This document shows, piece after piece, positions 20,501 to 28,115 of a DNA stretch of 64,000 bases. Origin of the DNA: Stygiobacter sp043807765. GTDB taxonomy: Bacteria > Bacteroidota > Ignavibacteria > Ignavibacteriales > Melioribacteraceae. Positions within the stretch are counted from its first letter, which is position 1. Each line of letters starts with the position of its first letter. The notes beneath the pieces are model-generated. The model worked only from the letters and a program-made list of their open reading frames with translations. It was not told where the DNA came from and searched no databases. The stretch spans positions 20,301 to 84,300 of the forward strand of contig JAZDFQ010000095.1 in the NCBI GenBank assembly GCA_043807765.1, read 5' to 3'. The position numbers and the translations under genes were made by a program.

Positions 20501-20730
20501 CCATTGAAGCCGACATTGTTAAAGATAAATTGCTGCTTTCGTTAAGCGATGATGGAAATGGAATTGAACAGCACAGAATAGATTCCGGCAACGGTATAAG
20601 AAATATGAAGTCCAGAGCAAAAGCAATTGGCGGCAATCTGGAAATAGTTTCGGGAAGTGAAGGGACGGCGCTAAAATTTAAGGGTAAGTTTGGTACAAAC
20701 TATAAATTACCTTTTTTCCCGTTTAAGTAA
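17527..20730 (+). CDS. Sensor histidine kinase with two-propeller periplasmic sensor (Reg_prop, Y_Y_Y)
   Basis: A 1067-residue one-piece sensor starting at GTG, with a signal/anchor segment (FAIYMVLLFGLGYVF). About twelve Reg_prop repeats follow (LWFGTANGLNRYD, IWIGTYGGGLNLFD and others), folding into two periplasmic propellers, then a Y_Y_Y domain (about 735-815), a membrane helix (about 826-848), HisKA_3 with phospho-acceptor His868 (ADLHDNVGSGLTE) and HATPase (KEALNNSIKHS; DDGNGIEQ; GNGIRNMKSRAK). In Bacteroidota such sensors usually respond to carbohydrates or other nutrients. It lacks a fused regulator; the NarL regulator 58 bases downstream is the likely partner. Confidence 0.92.
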   Translation: MKRIFAIYMVLLFGLGYVFPNQRQEDYLFRHIRIEEGLSQSSVTCMLQDQKGFLWFGTANGLNRYDGYSFQIFSNDPTDSTSLSDNGILSIYEDSKGYIWVGTVEGVLNRYDRRSGVFKQFYITQKIKEEFNPAETPIDFPLPFSRNNNRSITSISEDSKGNIWFGTWGKGLVKFNTSTGGFEHFGYKKNNSTKFNSNHIRSILIDKSGKIWIATLGNGLFKIEEKSGTLQFTNFVNSKNNLQSLSDNRVTVLTIDSFGNLWVGTFGGGLNKLASQFLDDNSGKAKFVRFTANGSGYSLSNDIVTALFEDNEQRLWIGTLGGGLNQYDQFRNRFINFKNDPDNESSITKNEVLSVFQDRSSNIWIGTHLGRGLNKLERKTEKFKHIAKSANRRSGLNDDVVWAISADKESRVWIGTFKGGLNLWDRRSKQFSYYKTNSGSLNDNHIRVIKDDSRGNLLIGTYAGGLNIFNKETKTSCILKNIPGDSTSLGANQVQSILIDREGNYWIGTFGGGLNKIKKEHVAKGIFKFERYTTNPNDPFSISDNRVYCLYEDAEGVLWVGTFGGGINKFDKATGHFIAYKNLPGDKTSISENRIMSIVEDKNKSIWIGTYGGGLNLFDRNKETFLRLNDKTRLKSSVVYGIIEDNYQHLWMSTDNGLFKLDVPTKQFTQYDQNDGLQNLEFSGGAYYRSENGEMFFGGITGLNYFFPDSVMDNTYVPPIAISSIRIFDEPMREERDTITLAYNQNFFSFEFSALDFTNSTDNQYAFMLEGFDKQWRFVDSRRRVANYTNLPPGEYVFSVIGSNNDGVWNYDGKNVYLIILPPFWKRWWFILAVVVLASALIYYMAAARYRNLLAIEKLKSKLAADLHDNVGSGLTEISILSELTGYEVKNISESASHNLTSISEKARHLIDSMSDIVWMVNPHRDSFYDLIVRLKDSYSDLMTAAGISYKTANLEKLSSVKLPMEYKQNLFMIFKEALNNSIKHSKCKKITIEADIVKDKLLLSLSDDGNGIEQHRIDSGNGIRNMKSRAKAIGGNLEIVSGSEGTALKFKGKFGTNYKLPFFPFK

Positions 20731-20788
20731 CTTAATCTCTACACTTGTTAAAAAAAGCATAACTTTACATCCAATATAAGATTAGAGA

Positions 20789-21427
20789 ATGATAAAAGTA
20801 GTCATTACCGAAGACAACAATACAATACGAGAAGGACTTGCAGCATTAATCAATGGAACTCCGGGTTATAGCTGCGTAGGCGCTTTCTCCGAGTGTGAAT
20901 CTTTTCTTGCGAAACTTCCTACACTTACTGCTGATGTAGTGCTAATGGATATTGGTTTGCCCGGCATGAGCGGAATAGATGGAATAGCTAAAGCAAAGAA
21001 GATGAAACCCGATTTGAATATTCTTATGCTAACCGTTTACGAAGACAGTCAGACGGTATTTAAAGCGCTTTGTGCCGGCGCGTGCGGATATTTGGTAAAG
21101 AAAACTCCACCAGCCAGATTACTGGATGCAATAAAAGATGCCAACGATGGGGGCGCTCCGATGAGTTCTTTAATTGCCCGCCAAGTAATAGATGTTTTTA
21201 AGCAAACACAAGGGAAACAAAGTGAAGAAAAAGATTCCGAGCTTTCGGCGCGTGAAAAAGAGGTTATCACTTCACTATCTGACGGCAACAATTACCAAGA
21301 AATTGCGGATCGTCTATTTATAAGTGTTGATACAGTTCGTCATCATATAAAAAATATATATCGCAAGCTTCATGTTCACTCACAATCGGAAGCAGTTGCA
21401 AAAGCAATTCGAAAAGGAATTATTTGA
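20789..21427 (+). CDS. NarL/FixJ-type response regulator
   Basis: A 212-residue regulator: receiver (1-120) with acidic pair ED8-9, phospho-acceptor Asp54 (VLMDIGLPGMSG) and Lys in LVKKT; LuxR helix-turn-helix (about 148-205) with LSAREKEVITSLSDGNNYQEIA and ISVDTVRHHIKNIYRKL. It is the partner of the propeller sensor just upstream and a close paralogue of the regulator at 58730-59356. Confidence 0.92.
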   Translation: MIKVVITEDNNTIREGLAALINGTPGYSCVGAFSECESFLAKLPTLTADVVLMDIGLPGMSGIDGIAKAKKMKPDLNILMLTVYEDSQTVFKALCAGACGYLVKKTPPARLLDAIKDANDGGAPMSSLIARQVIDVFKQTQGKQSEEKDSELSAREKEVITSLSDGNNYQEIADRLFISVDTVRHHIKNIYRKLHVHSQSEAVAKAIRKGII

Positions 21428-21598
21428 TCAAATTAACAACTCGCCTACATGATCATGTAGCATAATACCAAAATTTTCACCTATTCTCTTTAAAACCACA
21501 TAATTGTGCAGTTTCCAAACGAAAACTCATTCCTTATTTAGCATTCAGAAAATCTCTTACTAAAAATGTCATCAACCAACATTATATACGGAGGATCT

Positions 21599-21847
21599 AT
21601 GGAAAGCGTAATCATTAACGAAAGAAACCCACTCGCTGATTTAATTAGCGATGATACTTACGACCTCCTTTGCAACAGAGGTCTAATCGATGAAAAATCT
21701 GTACGCGATTTTATCATCAGAAGAAAGTTCAAGAATATGCGCTCAAGAAAAGTAAGTGCATGCGACGCCATTGAAACCTTACGTAATGAATATCCATATC
21801 TTCAGTTTGATACTATTCGCAAAATCGTGTATCAGCCCAAAAATTAG
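21599..21847 (+). CDS. Small conserved-looking protein of unknown function
   Basis: An 82-residue soluble protein. A longer reading from 21566 is possible, but GGAGG stands 6 bases before the ATG at 21599, which decides the start. It is helical and charged (DEKSVRDFIIRRKFKNMRSRK, CDAIETLRNEYPYLQFDTIRKIVYQ); the C-terminal part resembles a small DNA-binding helical unit, but I cannot name a family. A strong SD, single-gene layout and two following terminators suggest a well-expressed gene. Confidence 0.65.
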   Translation: MESVIINERNPLADLISDDTYDLLCNRGLIDEKSVRDFIIRRKFKNMRSRKVSACDAIETLRNEYPYLQFDTIRKIVYQPKN

Positions 21848-21877
21848 CTTTACATACCCTCCTCAAATGAAAAGCGG

Positions 21878-21910
21878 TCCCGTTCTTTTAGTTAAAGGGC
21901 GGGATTTTTT
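21878..21910 (+). terminator. Intrinsic terminator of the small gene
   Basis: An 11-bp stem (TCCCGTTCTTT / AAAGGGCGGGA, two G-T pairs) with a 5-base loop runs into TTTTTT. Confidence 0.85.
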
Positions 21911-21981
21911 ATGTCTAATAATGAAAGTAGCTGCATTAGACAAAAAGGTTGGGCTAATACTAAAATGGAAGTGATTCGAAA

Positions 21982-22010
21982 TAGAAAAACCCGCTCTGCG
22001 GGTTTTTCTA
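21982..22010. terminator. Perfect 13-bp bidirectional terminator
   Basis: TAGAAAAACCCGC pairs perfectly with GCGGGTTTTTCTA around a TCT loop. It has A and T runs on both sides, so it can serve the small gene and the convergent DUF4920 gene. About 70 bases between the two hairpins hold no clear gene. Confidence 0.88.
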
Positions 22011-22035
22011 CTTGCTCAATAATCCTAAATCGATT

Positions 22036-22548
22036 CTATTTTATAACAGCGCCAAGGCCTTTAATTTGGTAAGTTTTTGCAGTTTTTTCACCATCACCGC
22101 AATCGCTGGCTTCATCTCCGCAAGAACTGGCACTTGCACAACCGCCGCAATCGCTCTTAGCTTCTTCCTTAACAACTACTTTATCACCCTTAGTATGTTT
22201 ATCGTCGCTGCAAGAATTTTCCGGAGTTACTTCTTCAACAATTCCTTGTACGGATACTATCTTGCCTTTGCTCTCTTTAGGAACTGAAACTTTTCCCTCT
22301 TCAAATTGGACTTTGATTTTTTGTCCGGCTTTTTCGCCAGCTAGTTCAATCCAGCAGCCGCTATCTTGGCAAACTTCAAGAATTTTTCCTTCAACTAAAA
22401 CTGTTTTACCTTCGAACTTTGCCGGACTTTGTAAAATCTTAGAAACAGAAGATTTATCTTTTACCGTGATAGGTTTACCAAGTTTTAAATTAGCTGCATT
22501 AGAAAATGTGAATGCTACAAGCAATAATAGAACAAAGTATTTTTTCAT
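22036..22548 (-). CDS. Exported DUF4920-like protein with cysteine-rich insert
   Basis: A 170-residue protein. The frame reaches back to 22623, but the ATG at 22548 has GGAGAAA in front and starts a signal peptide (KKYFVLLLLVAFTFSNA), so it is chosen. The core (EGKTVLVEGKILEVCQDSGC WIEL with a space inserted here) matches the DUF4920/OB-like family, whose Cys pair suggests metal or redox chemistry outside the cytoplasm. Unusual is a Cys-rich stretch near residues 130-155 (CGGCASASSCGDEASDCGDG), inserted before the C-terminal strand. Function unknown. Confidence 0.75.
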   Translation of the reverse strand: MKKYFVLLLLVAFTFSNAANLKLGKPITVKDKSSVSKILQSPAKFEGKTVLVEGKILEVCQDSGCWIELAGEKAGQKIKVQFEEGKVSVPKESKGKIVSVQGIVEEVTPENSCSDDKHTKGDKVVVKEEAKSDCGGCASASSCGDEASDCGDGEKTAKTYQIKGLGAVIK

Positions 22549-22650
22549 GATTTCTCCATTAATTTGGTTTTTGGTTGCTAAAGTTAAGCTAAACAGTTCA
22601 TTCCAAGCAATCTGAATTAGCAATGATTATATTAGTGGCGCCTTTAGCTC

Positions 22651-22686
22651 TTAGCTAATGGCCAATTGCTAATAACTAACTGCTAA
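22651..22686. repeat. Small near-palindromic intergenic repeat
   Basis: TTAGCTAATGGCC and CCAATTGCTAA form an imperfect palindrome directly before priA, followed by a second, partial TTAGC-like unit. Confidence 0.4.
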
Positions 22687-22691
22687 ATTGA

Positions 22692-25154
22692 ATGTTTTGC
22701 CAAGTCGTTTTTCCGTTACCGTTTAGAAATTCTTTTACCTATTCCATTCCGGAAGAGTTCCTTCCAATTGTAAGAATTGGTGTTCGGGTTGTTGCGCCCT
22801 TTGGCAAGCGTGTTTTGACCGGATTTGTGGTTGGTGTCTCGGAAACGACAGATATCAAAGAAACAGTTAAACCAATTAGAGATGTTTTGGATGATCTTCC
22901 GATTTTTGATGAAACGGCAATTAAATTTTACGAATGGATTTCGGAATACTACATTAGCTCTCTTGGCGAAGCACTACGAAATTCCGTTCCGTATGGCAGC
23001 GATGTTGAATCGAAGCGTAAAATTGTATCCGATCTGAAATTCTGCGCCCAGCTTTATGACCAAGAGTTGAAGAAGACCACTCCACGCGCAAAACTATTAA
23101 GTATTCTTGCCGAAAAGGAAGTTCATTATATATCACAACTTCAAAAGCAGCTAAAAAGCAAAAGTATCTACTCGGCTCTTCGTTCGTTGGAAAAAATTGG
23201 CGCTCTTTCTATACTTGATCTTGTTGAGCAGAGCAAAGTACGCGTTAAGAAAGCAAAGTTTGTTCAGCTTGCTAAGCCGGTTGATGAAATTTATGAAGCA
23301 ATGCCGGAGCTGGAAAGAAAATCGCCAAAGCAAATTGTTATTCTACTTGAATTAATTTCTAATAAAGCTGCGATCCAGCAATCGGAATTGCTGAGGAAAA
23401 CAAACCTAAGCCAAGCCACAATTCAAAGTCTCGAGAAGAAAGGATTTGTAGAAGTAGTCGATAAAGAAGTTGAGCGGGTTTATTCTGAAAGTTACACTGA
23501 GACGGTAAAAGAATTTGAGCTAACAAACGAGCAAAAGAATGTTGTTGAAAAAATCAGTGCGGGAATAGAGGTTAACGAATTTGAAACATTTCTTTTGCAT
23601 GGCGTTACCGGCAGCGGCAAGACACAAGTATACATCGAGCTTGCTAAAAAGGTTTTGGCGAAAGGCAAAACTGTAATTATTCTAGTTCCGGAAATATCTC
23701 TTACGCCACAAATCACCTCAAGATTCTATAATCATTTCAAAGATAAAATTGCAGTACTTCACAGCCGAATGTCGCTTGGCGAACGTTACGATTCATGGCG
23801 CGGGATTGTTGCTGAGAAATATAGTTTGGTTATTGGACCGCGCTCGGCATTGTTCGCTCCTCTAAAAAATATTGGTTTGATTGTGGTTGATGAAGAACAT
23901 GACCAGAGTTACAAACAGAATGACCTTGTTCCAAAATATAACGGAAGAGACGCGGCAATAATTCGTGCGAGACTTAGCAACTGTCCCGCGGTACTTGGTT
24001 CTGCTACTCCATCTGTAGAAAGTATGTACAATGCACTAAACGGAAAGTTTACGCTTCTTGAACTGCTTGAACGAGTTGATAATGCAAAGATGCCTCGCAT
24101 TCGTTTGGTGGACATTACAATTGAGAAGAAGAAAAAGAAAATGGAAAGTATTTTCTCCCAAACTTTGCTTGAAGCTATTGGCGAGAGAATAAAGAAAAAA
24201 GAAAGTGTAATCATTCTTCAGAACCGCCGTGGATTTGCCACACAAGTTTTTTGTAATGATTGCGGTGAAGTAATCATGTGCCCCGATTGTTCCGTGGCGA
24301 TGGTTCATCATATCAACAAAAATATATTGCAGTGCCATTACTGCAACATTGTTCAACCGGTGCCTAAGGCTTGTACAAATTGCGGCTCAATTTCGCTCAA
24401 ATTTTTTGGAACGGGAACTCAGCGTGTTGAGGATGAACTTGATTATTATTTCCCAAACGTAGCAATCGAAAGAATCGATTCCGATTCAATAAGCAAGAAG
24501 GGAAGTCTTGGAGAAATTTTAAACCGTTTCCGAAAAGGAGAGATACAAATTCTTGTTGGAACGCAGATGGTTTCCAAGGGTTTGGATTTTGGAGATGTTA
24601 CTTTAGTTGGTGTTGTTGCCGCGGAAACTTCGTTGTGGATTCCCGACTTTCGCGCAGATGAAAGAACGTTTCAACTTCTAACACAAGTTGCCGGCCGTGC
24701 GGGACGAAGTGAAAAAGAAGGCGAAGTAATTATACAAACACAGAATCAAAAACATTTTGTTCTGCAAAAAGTTTTGGAAACCGATTACAATGCTTTCTAT
24801 CAAAGAGAAATTGTATTACGCGAACAAGGTGAATATCCGCCTTTTACGCGCATTGGTTTGATCGAGGTTAAAGATGAAAAAGAAGATCGTGCCCGCGGTG
24901 CTATTAAAGATTTATTCGAAATGTTAAAGAGTTATCCGGGCGGATTAAAACTAACACCACCTACCGAAGCGATCATTTATAAAATTAAAGGATTTTACCG
25001 CTGGCAAATTTTAATTAAGAGCAGCAAAAAGTTTGATCCATCCGGAAAAGTTTTGCGGACAGCATTGCTAAATGCAATGATAGAGTTTAACCAAAAATCG
25101 CGTTACCGTGATGTGAAACTAATAATTGACGTTGACCCTCAATCAATAATATAG
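22692..25154 (+). CDS. priA: Primosomal helicase PriA
   Basis: PriA restarts stalled replication forks by binding forked DNA and loading the replicative helicase. The 820-residue protein has the N-terminal 3'-end-binding domain (about 1-100), a winged-helix region, Walker A (HGVTGSGKTQVY), DEEH box (VVDEEHDQSYKQ), eight zinc-binding cysteines (CNDC...CPDC...CHYC...CTNC) and the helicase motifs VGTQMVSKGLDF and QVAGRAGRSE. Length is normal. The rluE gene starts two bases after the stop. Confidence 0.96.
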   Translation: MFCQVVFPLPFRNSFTYSIPEEFLPIVRIGVRVVAPFGKRVLTGFVVGVSETTDIKETVKPIRDVLDDLPIFDETAIKFYEWISEYYISSLGEALRNSVPYGSDVESKRKIVSDLKFCAQLYDQELKKTTPRAKLLSILAEKEVHYISQLQKQLKSKSIYSALRSLEKIGALSILDLVEQSKVRVKKAKFVQLAKPVDEIYEAMPELERKSPKQIVILLELISNKAAIQQSELLRKTNLSQATIQSLEKKGFVEVVDKEVERVYSESYTETVKEFELTNEQKNVVEKISAGIEVNEFETFLLHGVTGSGKTQVYIELAKKVLAKGKTVIILVPEISLTPQITSRFYNHFKDKIAVLHSRMSLGERYDSWRGIVAEKYSLVIGPRSALFAPLKNIGLIVVDEEHDQSYKQNDLVPKYNGRDAAIIRARLSNCPAVLGSATPSVESMYNALNGKFTLLELLERVDNAKMPRIRLVDITIEKKKKKMESIFSQTLLEAIGERIKKKESVIILQNRRGFATQVFCNDCGEVIMCPDCSVAMVHHINKNILQCHYCNIVQPVPKACTNCGSISLKFFGTGTQRVEDELDYYFPNVAIERIDSDSISKKGSLGEILNRFRKGEIQILVGTQMVSKGLDFGDVTLVGVVAAETSLWIPDFRADERTFQLLTQVAGRAGRSEKEGEVIIQTQNQKHFVLQKVLETDYNAFYQREIVLREQGEYPPFTRIGLIEVKDEKEDRARGAIKDLFEMLKSYPGGLKLTPPTEAIIYKIKGFYRWQILIKSSKKFDPSGKVLRTALLNAMIEFNQKSRYRDVKLIIDVDPQSII

Positions 25155-25156
25155 AA

Positions 25157-25738
25157 GTGAAAACAAGCAGCAAATATTTCATTCTCAACAAACCTTACGG
25201 TGTGCTTACTCAGTTCACCGATAGCGATAACCGCCCAACTTTAAGCTCACTTTTTGAATTTCCCAAAGATGTTTATCCGGTTGGCAGACTTGATATGGAC
25301 AGCGAGGGACTTCTTTTGCTTACCAATGATAAGCCGCTGACAGATTATCTTCTTAATCCAAAAAACAAACATGAACGTGAATACTTTGCACAAGTTGAAG
25401 GAGTTCCTACAAAAGAAGCTTTGCAAAAACTTTGCGGCGGAGTTGTGATTGAGGGAAAATTAACTCTTCCGGCTAAAGCCAAATTAATTGATGATCCAAA
25501 TTTTCCATCGCGCATTCCGCCGATAAGAGAAAGAAAGAGCATTCCTACCAGCTGGATTTCACTTACATTAATTGAAGGAAGGAACCGGCAAGTAAGAAAA
25601 ATGACTGCGGCAGTTGGACTGCCTACACTAAGATTAGTTCGAGTAAGAATAGAAAATTTATTCCTCGATGATTTGAAGGTTGGGGAAGTAAAAGAGACTG
25701 AAGGTGATAAAATTAGAAATTTATTAACGTCATTCTGA
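25157..25738 (+). CDS. rluE: 23S rRNA pseudouridine synthase, RluE type
   Basis: A 193-residue enzyme that isomerises uridine to pseudouridine in rRNA. It has no S4 domain. Visible motifs are KPYGVLTQF, GRLDMDSEGLLLLTND with catalytic Asp46, and EGRNRQVRKMTAAVGLPTLRLVR. The absence of S4 and the length fit RluE of the RsuA family. The start is GTG, two bases after priA, so the two are co-transcribed. The last codons and the stop lie inside an intergenic repeat (from 25729), which implies that the repeat insertion remade the end of the gene. Confidence 0.88.
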   Translation: MKTSSKYFILNKPYGVLTQFTDSDNRPTLSSLFEFPKDVYPVGRLDMDSEGLLLLTNDKPLTDYLLNPKNKHEREYFAQVEGVPTKEALQKLCGGVVIEGKLTLPAKAKLIDDPNFPSRIPPIRERKSIPTSWISLTLIEGRNRQVRKMTAAVGLPTLRLVRVRIENLFLDDLKVGEVKETEGDKIRNLLTSF

Positions 25739-25829
25739 TGAGTCCCGTCAGTCTGAGCGGAGTTGAAGACTAGGGACGAAGAAGAATCTCCTTTTTTGAA
25801 AAGAGATTCTTCACTTCGTTCAGAATGAC
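25729..25829. repeat. Inverted-repeat element, GTCATTCTGA family, copy 1
   Basis: It starts GTCATTCTGA and ends CAGAATGAC, with an inner inverted pair GAAGAATCTC / AGAGATTCTTC. It overlaps the end of rluE and lies between convergent genes. Copies at 34246-34343 and 52217-52324 share the ends but differ in the middle. Confidence 0.85.
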
Positions 25830-25834
25830 AATTT

Positions 25835-26665
25835 TTATCCCGCAAAGTTTGCCAAGAATGGAACAGCTTTAGTCAAGAAATGGAACAACAACCCAAAGCC
25901 AAGCCAAATAGCAACAATTACAATTATATACTTCTTAACGTCGTCTGATTTATTCATTTTAGCTAAACCGATTCCAAACACTACATAAAACCAGATTGAG
26001 AATACATTCAGTTTGCTTAGGAGGAAACCTCCTAATGTTGCTTTGTCGGTTCCCATTAAATCCGCAGCGCTTATGCCGGTTAGAAATTTTCCCATTGCAA
26101 TTGCCGCAATAACAGAAACAATTATTTCAATAACAGAGATATACATTGGCAAACCGTAAGCAACCATAACGTCTTTGTAAGTGCCGGCTCCCTTCAGTCC
26201 AAACTTTGCAACAGCAAAGAAAAAACCGGTTATTACGAAGAAGACTACAAACGTTCCTACCGGAATACCAACAACAATACCGATAGTTTGGAAGACCCCC
26301 CCGGCCCCCATATTGTCTTGCATAGTTTCAATTTGCTGGTCGGCTTGTTCACGTGTCATTTGTCCTTTAGCAACAGCTTCATCAAATTGTTTCTCCATAC
26401 GTTCAATCACTTTGTCTTGCTGTTGGCGTTTAATTTCCGGATTGCTTAGCAAAACGAACTGGGAAAGAATAGCAATTGCGATAACTACAAAAACCGGAAT
26501 GAGCCAGTCTGTAGTTTTTGCGGGAGACTTAGCCGCCTTTGTGAACATAGGCATTGGTTCTGTAAAAACTCCAACAAGCTTATCAGTATGAGAAAGTTCT
26601 TGCTCTTCTTGTGCATCTTCAACGGAGGACATCTTTGGTGCATCTGGGTTTTGCATTTCTTCCAT
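25835..26665 (-). CDS. Yip1-like polytopic membrane protein
   Basis: A 276-residue protein with a charged N-terminus (1-50, acidic, QEEQELSHTDKLVGVF), then five hydrophobic helices separated by a hydrophilic coiled region (about 75-105, QQQDKVIERMEKQFDEAV). The layout and the motif following PMFTKAAKSPAKTTDWLIPVF fit the bacterial YIP1 family. Function unknown. AAGGAGA precedes the ATG. It stands alone and convergent to rluE. Confidence 0.65.
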   Translation of the reverse strand: MEEMQNPDAPKMSSVEDAQEEQELSHTDKLVGVFTEPMPMFTKAAKSPAKTTDWLIPVFVVIAIAILSQFVLLSNPEIKRQQQDKVIERMEKQFDEAVAKGQMTREQADQQIETMQDNMGAGGVFQTIGIVVGIPVGTFVVFFVITGFFFAVAKFGLKGAGTYKDVMVAYGLPMYISVIEIIVSVIAAIAMGKFLTGISAADLMGTDKATLGGFLLSKLNVFSIWFYVVFGIGLAKMNKSDDVKKYIIVIVAIWLGFGLLFHFLTKAVPFLANFAG

Positions 26666-26781
26666 TTGACTTCTCCTTGATTCTTATTTGGTGAGGGTTA
26701 CTGAATGCAAATTAGCAAAAAATATTAAATAATCTCAGTTGAATTAATGATTTATAGTAAATCTATAAATGCAATGGCTTT

Positions 26782-27174
26782 TTACTTTTCAAGCCGGATA
26801 TATATTAAACCGGTAACGGCGTGAACAAGAATAAAAATCGGCAAAACCCAGCTACCCCAAAAAGCTTTTATTGATGCTTGCACAAGGGGAAGTTTTTGAT
26901 CTTGAAAAACCCAAATCATTGTTAGAACAGATAGGAAAACAAATACGGATGTGTAACCAATTTTTGTGTAGATGTAAAGCTCTCGTTCATCGAGTTTGAA
27001 TTCCTTCTTAAAGCGAACAAACATGAAGTAGTATATAGCCCAAATAATAATTATATAAATCGATCCAACAATCCAGCGGTTATCGATTGTTTCCTTATTT
27101 CCAGTTGATGCGGTCAAAATGAAAATCATAAGCGCCGACCACAACTCTTCCTTAAATAACTTTTTGAGATTCAT
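26782..27174 (-). CDS. Small membrane protein, last gene of the XRE array
   Basis: A 130-residue protein with four hydrophobic helices. A central stretch FKLDERELYIYTKIGYTSVF matches the E-DE-E..I.L......SFN motif of the other membrane proteins in this array, though its C-terminus lacks the RKKY ending they share. Its ATG overlaps the stop of the intact XRE gene by four bases (ATGA). Small DUF2178-like membrane proteins next to XRE regulators are known from bacteria and archaea; the function is not established. Confidence 0.65.
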   Translation of the reverse strand: MNLKKLFKEELWSALMIFILTASTGNKETIDNRWIVGSIYIIIIWAIYYFMFVRFKKEFKLDERELYIYTKIGYTSVFVFLSVLTMIWVFQDQKLPLVQASIKAFWGSWVLPIFILVHAVTGLIYIRLEK

Positions 27175-27368
27175 TTCTTCTCCAGAAAAAATATCTCTTC
27201 AACTTTTCTTTCGAACACTTTGGCAATCTTTAACGCAAGCGGCAGACTCGGATCGTACTTCTCGCGCTCTATAGCGTTTATAGTCTGGCGGGAAACCTCT
27301 AACAGTTTTGCTAAATCATCCTGAGATAAACGCCTCTCCGCACGCAAAACGTGTAAGTTGTTTTTCAT
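27171..27368 (-). CDS. XRE-family transcriptional regulator, intact copy
   Basis: A 65-residue one-domain helix-turn-helix protein: LRAERRLSQDDLAKLLEVSR covers helices 1-3, then QTINAIEREKYDPSLPLALK and IAKVFERKVEEIFFLEKK. This is the compact YozG-like XRE type. Both ends use ATGA overlaps with membrane-protein genes (27365-27368 and 27171-27174). It is the only intact regulator among four or more copies; the others (27742-27978, 28930-29043, 29785-29901) are cut or fused to repeats. It probably represses the operon at the promoter near 30333-30350. Confidence 0.88.
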   Translation of the reverse strand: MKNNLHVLRAERRLSQDDLAKLLEVSRQTINAIEREKYDPSLPLALKIAKVFERKVEEIFFLEKK

Positions 27369-27745
27369 GAATATTTCTTTCTAACAATGAATTTGCATAT
27401 CGGCCAAATTCCTAGAAAACCTATAAGGTAAATAATGGTAAAGGTTGAACTCCCCAATTTGTATATGTTGATATCAATAAGCATTATAACCCAAATTGCG
27501 ACAATTAAGGTGTTGAATGAAAGGGATAGCGATTCCAGATAAATCTTTTTTTCCAGTTCGTCTCCATTTTCAATTCTACTGTGTTCGCCCAATACATAAT
27601 AGATTAAACCAAAAACGGAAATTGTCATAGGAATAAACTTTAAATAATTCGGCGCATAATGAGTTCCGTAAATTCCAGTGAGAAACGATAAGTAAGCAAC
27701 AGCTTTTCCAAAGCGGTATTTTTTCTTGATTGAATTTCGTTTCAT
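27365..27745 (-). CDS. Small membrane protein of the XRE array (126 residues)
   Basis: Four hydrophobic helices with the array motif GDELEKKIYLESLSLSFNTL between the second and third, and the shared C-terminus VRKKYS. It has its own good SD (AAGGAG before ATG 27745) and also overlaps the stop of the broken XRE copy upstream and the start of the intact XRE downstream by ATGA. Paralogous to 28112-28897, 29177-29788 and 29898-30284. Confidence 0.7.
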   Translation of the reverse strand: MKRNSIKKKYRFGKAVAYLSFLTGIYGTHYAPNYLKFIPMTISVFGLIYYVLGEHSRIENGDELEKKIYLESLSLSFNTLIVAIWVIMLIDINIYKLGSSTFTIIYLIGFLGIWPICKFIVRKKYS

Positions 27746-27978
27746 TTTGTCTCCTTACAGAATTTTATGTCTTCACTTTGTGTTCTTAGCGGGAACTTTG
27801 CGTCCTTTGCGGTTAAGCTTTTTACCACAGAGCACGCAAAGCGCTGTGAAAGCTGATTCGCAAAGCTCACAAAGAAAAGCATATGAAGAATAGTTACTTC
27901 TACAACCGCTAAGAGTTTTGCCAAATCATCTTGAGATAAACACCTCTCCGCACGCAAAACATGAAGAATGTTTTTCAT
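27742..27978 (-). pseudogene. Truncated XRE regulator fused to repeat sequence
   Basis: The first 24 codons read as the XRE helix-turn-helix (MKNILHVLRAERCLSQDDLA) and then break at LLAV; the rest of the 78-codon frame is a translation of the CTTTGCG repeat (27771-27891) with no helix 3. The frame still ends with an ATGA overlap on the next membrane gene. It is not a working DNA-binding protein but may keep ribosomes moving down the message. Confidence 0.8.
27771..27891. repeat. CTTTGCG/CGCAAAG repeat, array copy A
   Basis: Imperfect inverted repeat with TTTGCGTCCTTTGCGG on one side and CGCAAAGCGCTGTG and GCAAAG on the other. It interrupts an XRE gene. Copies B (27981-28107) and C (29046-29171) are highly similar, and shorter relatives lie at 30374-30420 and 31864-31936. 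Confidence 0.8.
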
Positions 27979-28115
27979 GAGTTAAATATCCTTCGTGTAC
28001 TTAGCGGGAACTTTGCGTCCTTTGCGTTTAAGGCTTTTACCGCAGAGAACGCAAAGCGCTGTGAAAGCTGATTCGCAAAGGTCTCAAAGGAAAGCATATG
28101 AAGAATATTGTTCAT
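27975..28115 (-). pseudogene. 46-codon frame made of an XRE start plus repeat copy B
   Basis: Starts as the XRE gene (MNNILHML) and continues into repeat B (FANQLSQRFAFSAVKALNAK, ending RIFNS). Its start overlaps the stop of the 261-residue membrane gene (ATGA), and its stop overlaps the start of the truncated XRE at 27978 (ATGA). An identical design occurs at 29040-29180, so the repeat was probably duplicated together with the XRE start. Confidence 0.7.
27981..28107. repeat. CTTTGCG/CGCAAAG repeat, array copy B
   Basis: Second copy, very close to copies A and C, including the flank AAGCATATGAAGAAT shared with copy A. Confidence 0.8.

Noticed and set aside
22012..22287. Plus-strand hydrophobic frame over the DUF4920 gene
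   Set aside because: Shadow of the minus-strand gene without SD; the minus-strand protein has a signal peptide and family motifs.
26181..26591. Plus-strand frame of 136 codons opposite the Yip1-like gene
   Set aside because: It is the shadow of the minus-strand gene, lacks a start signal, and its composition mirrors membrane-helix codons.
27742..27978. A complete 78-residue XRE regulator
   Set aside because: Only the first 24 codons are regulator; the rest is a translation of the CTTTGCG repeat.
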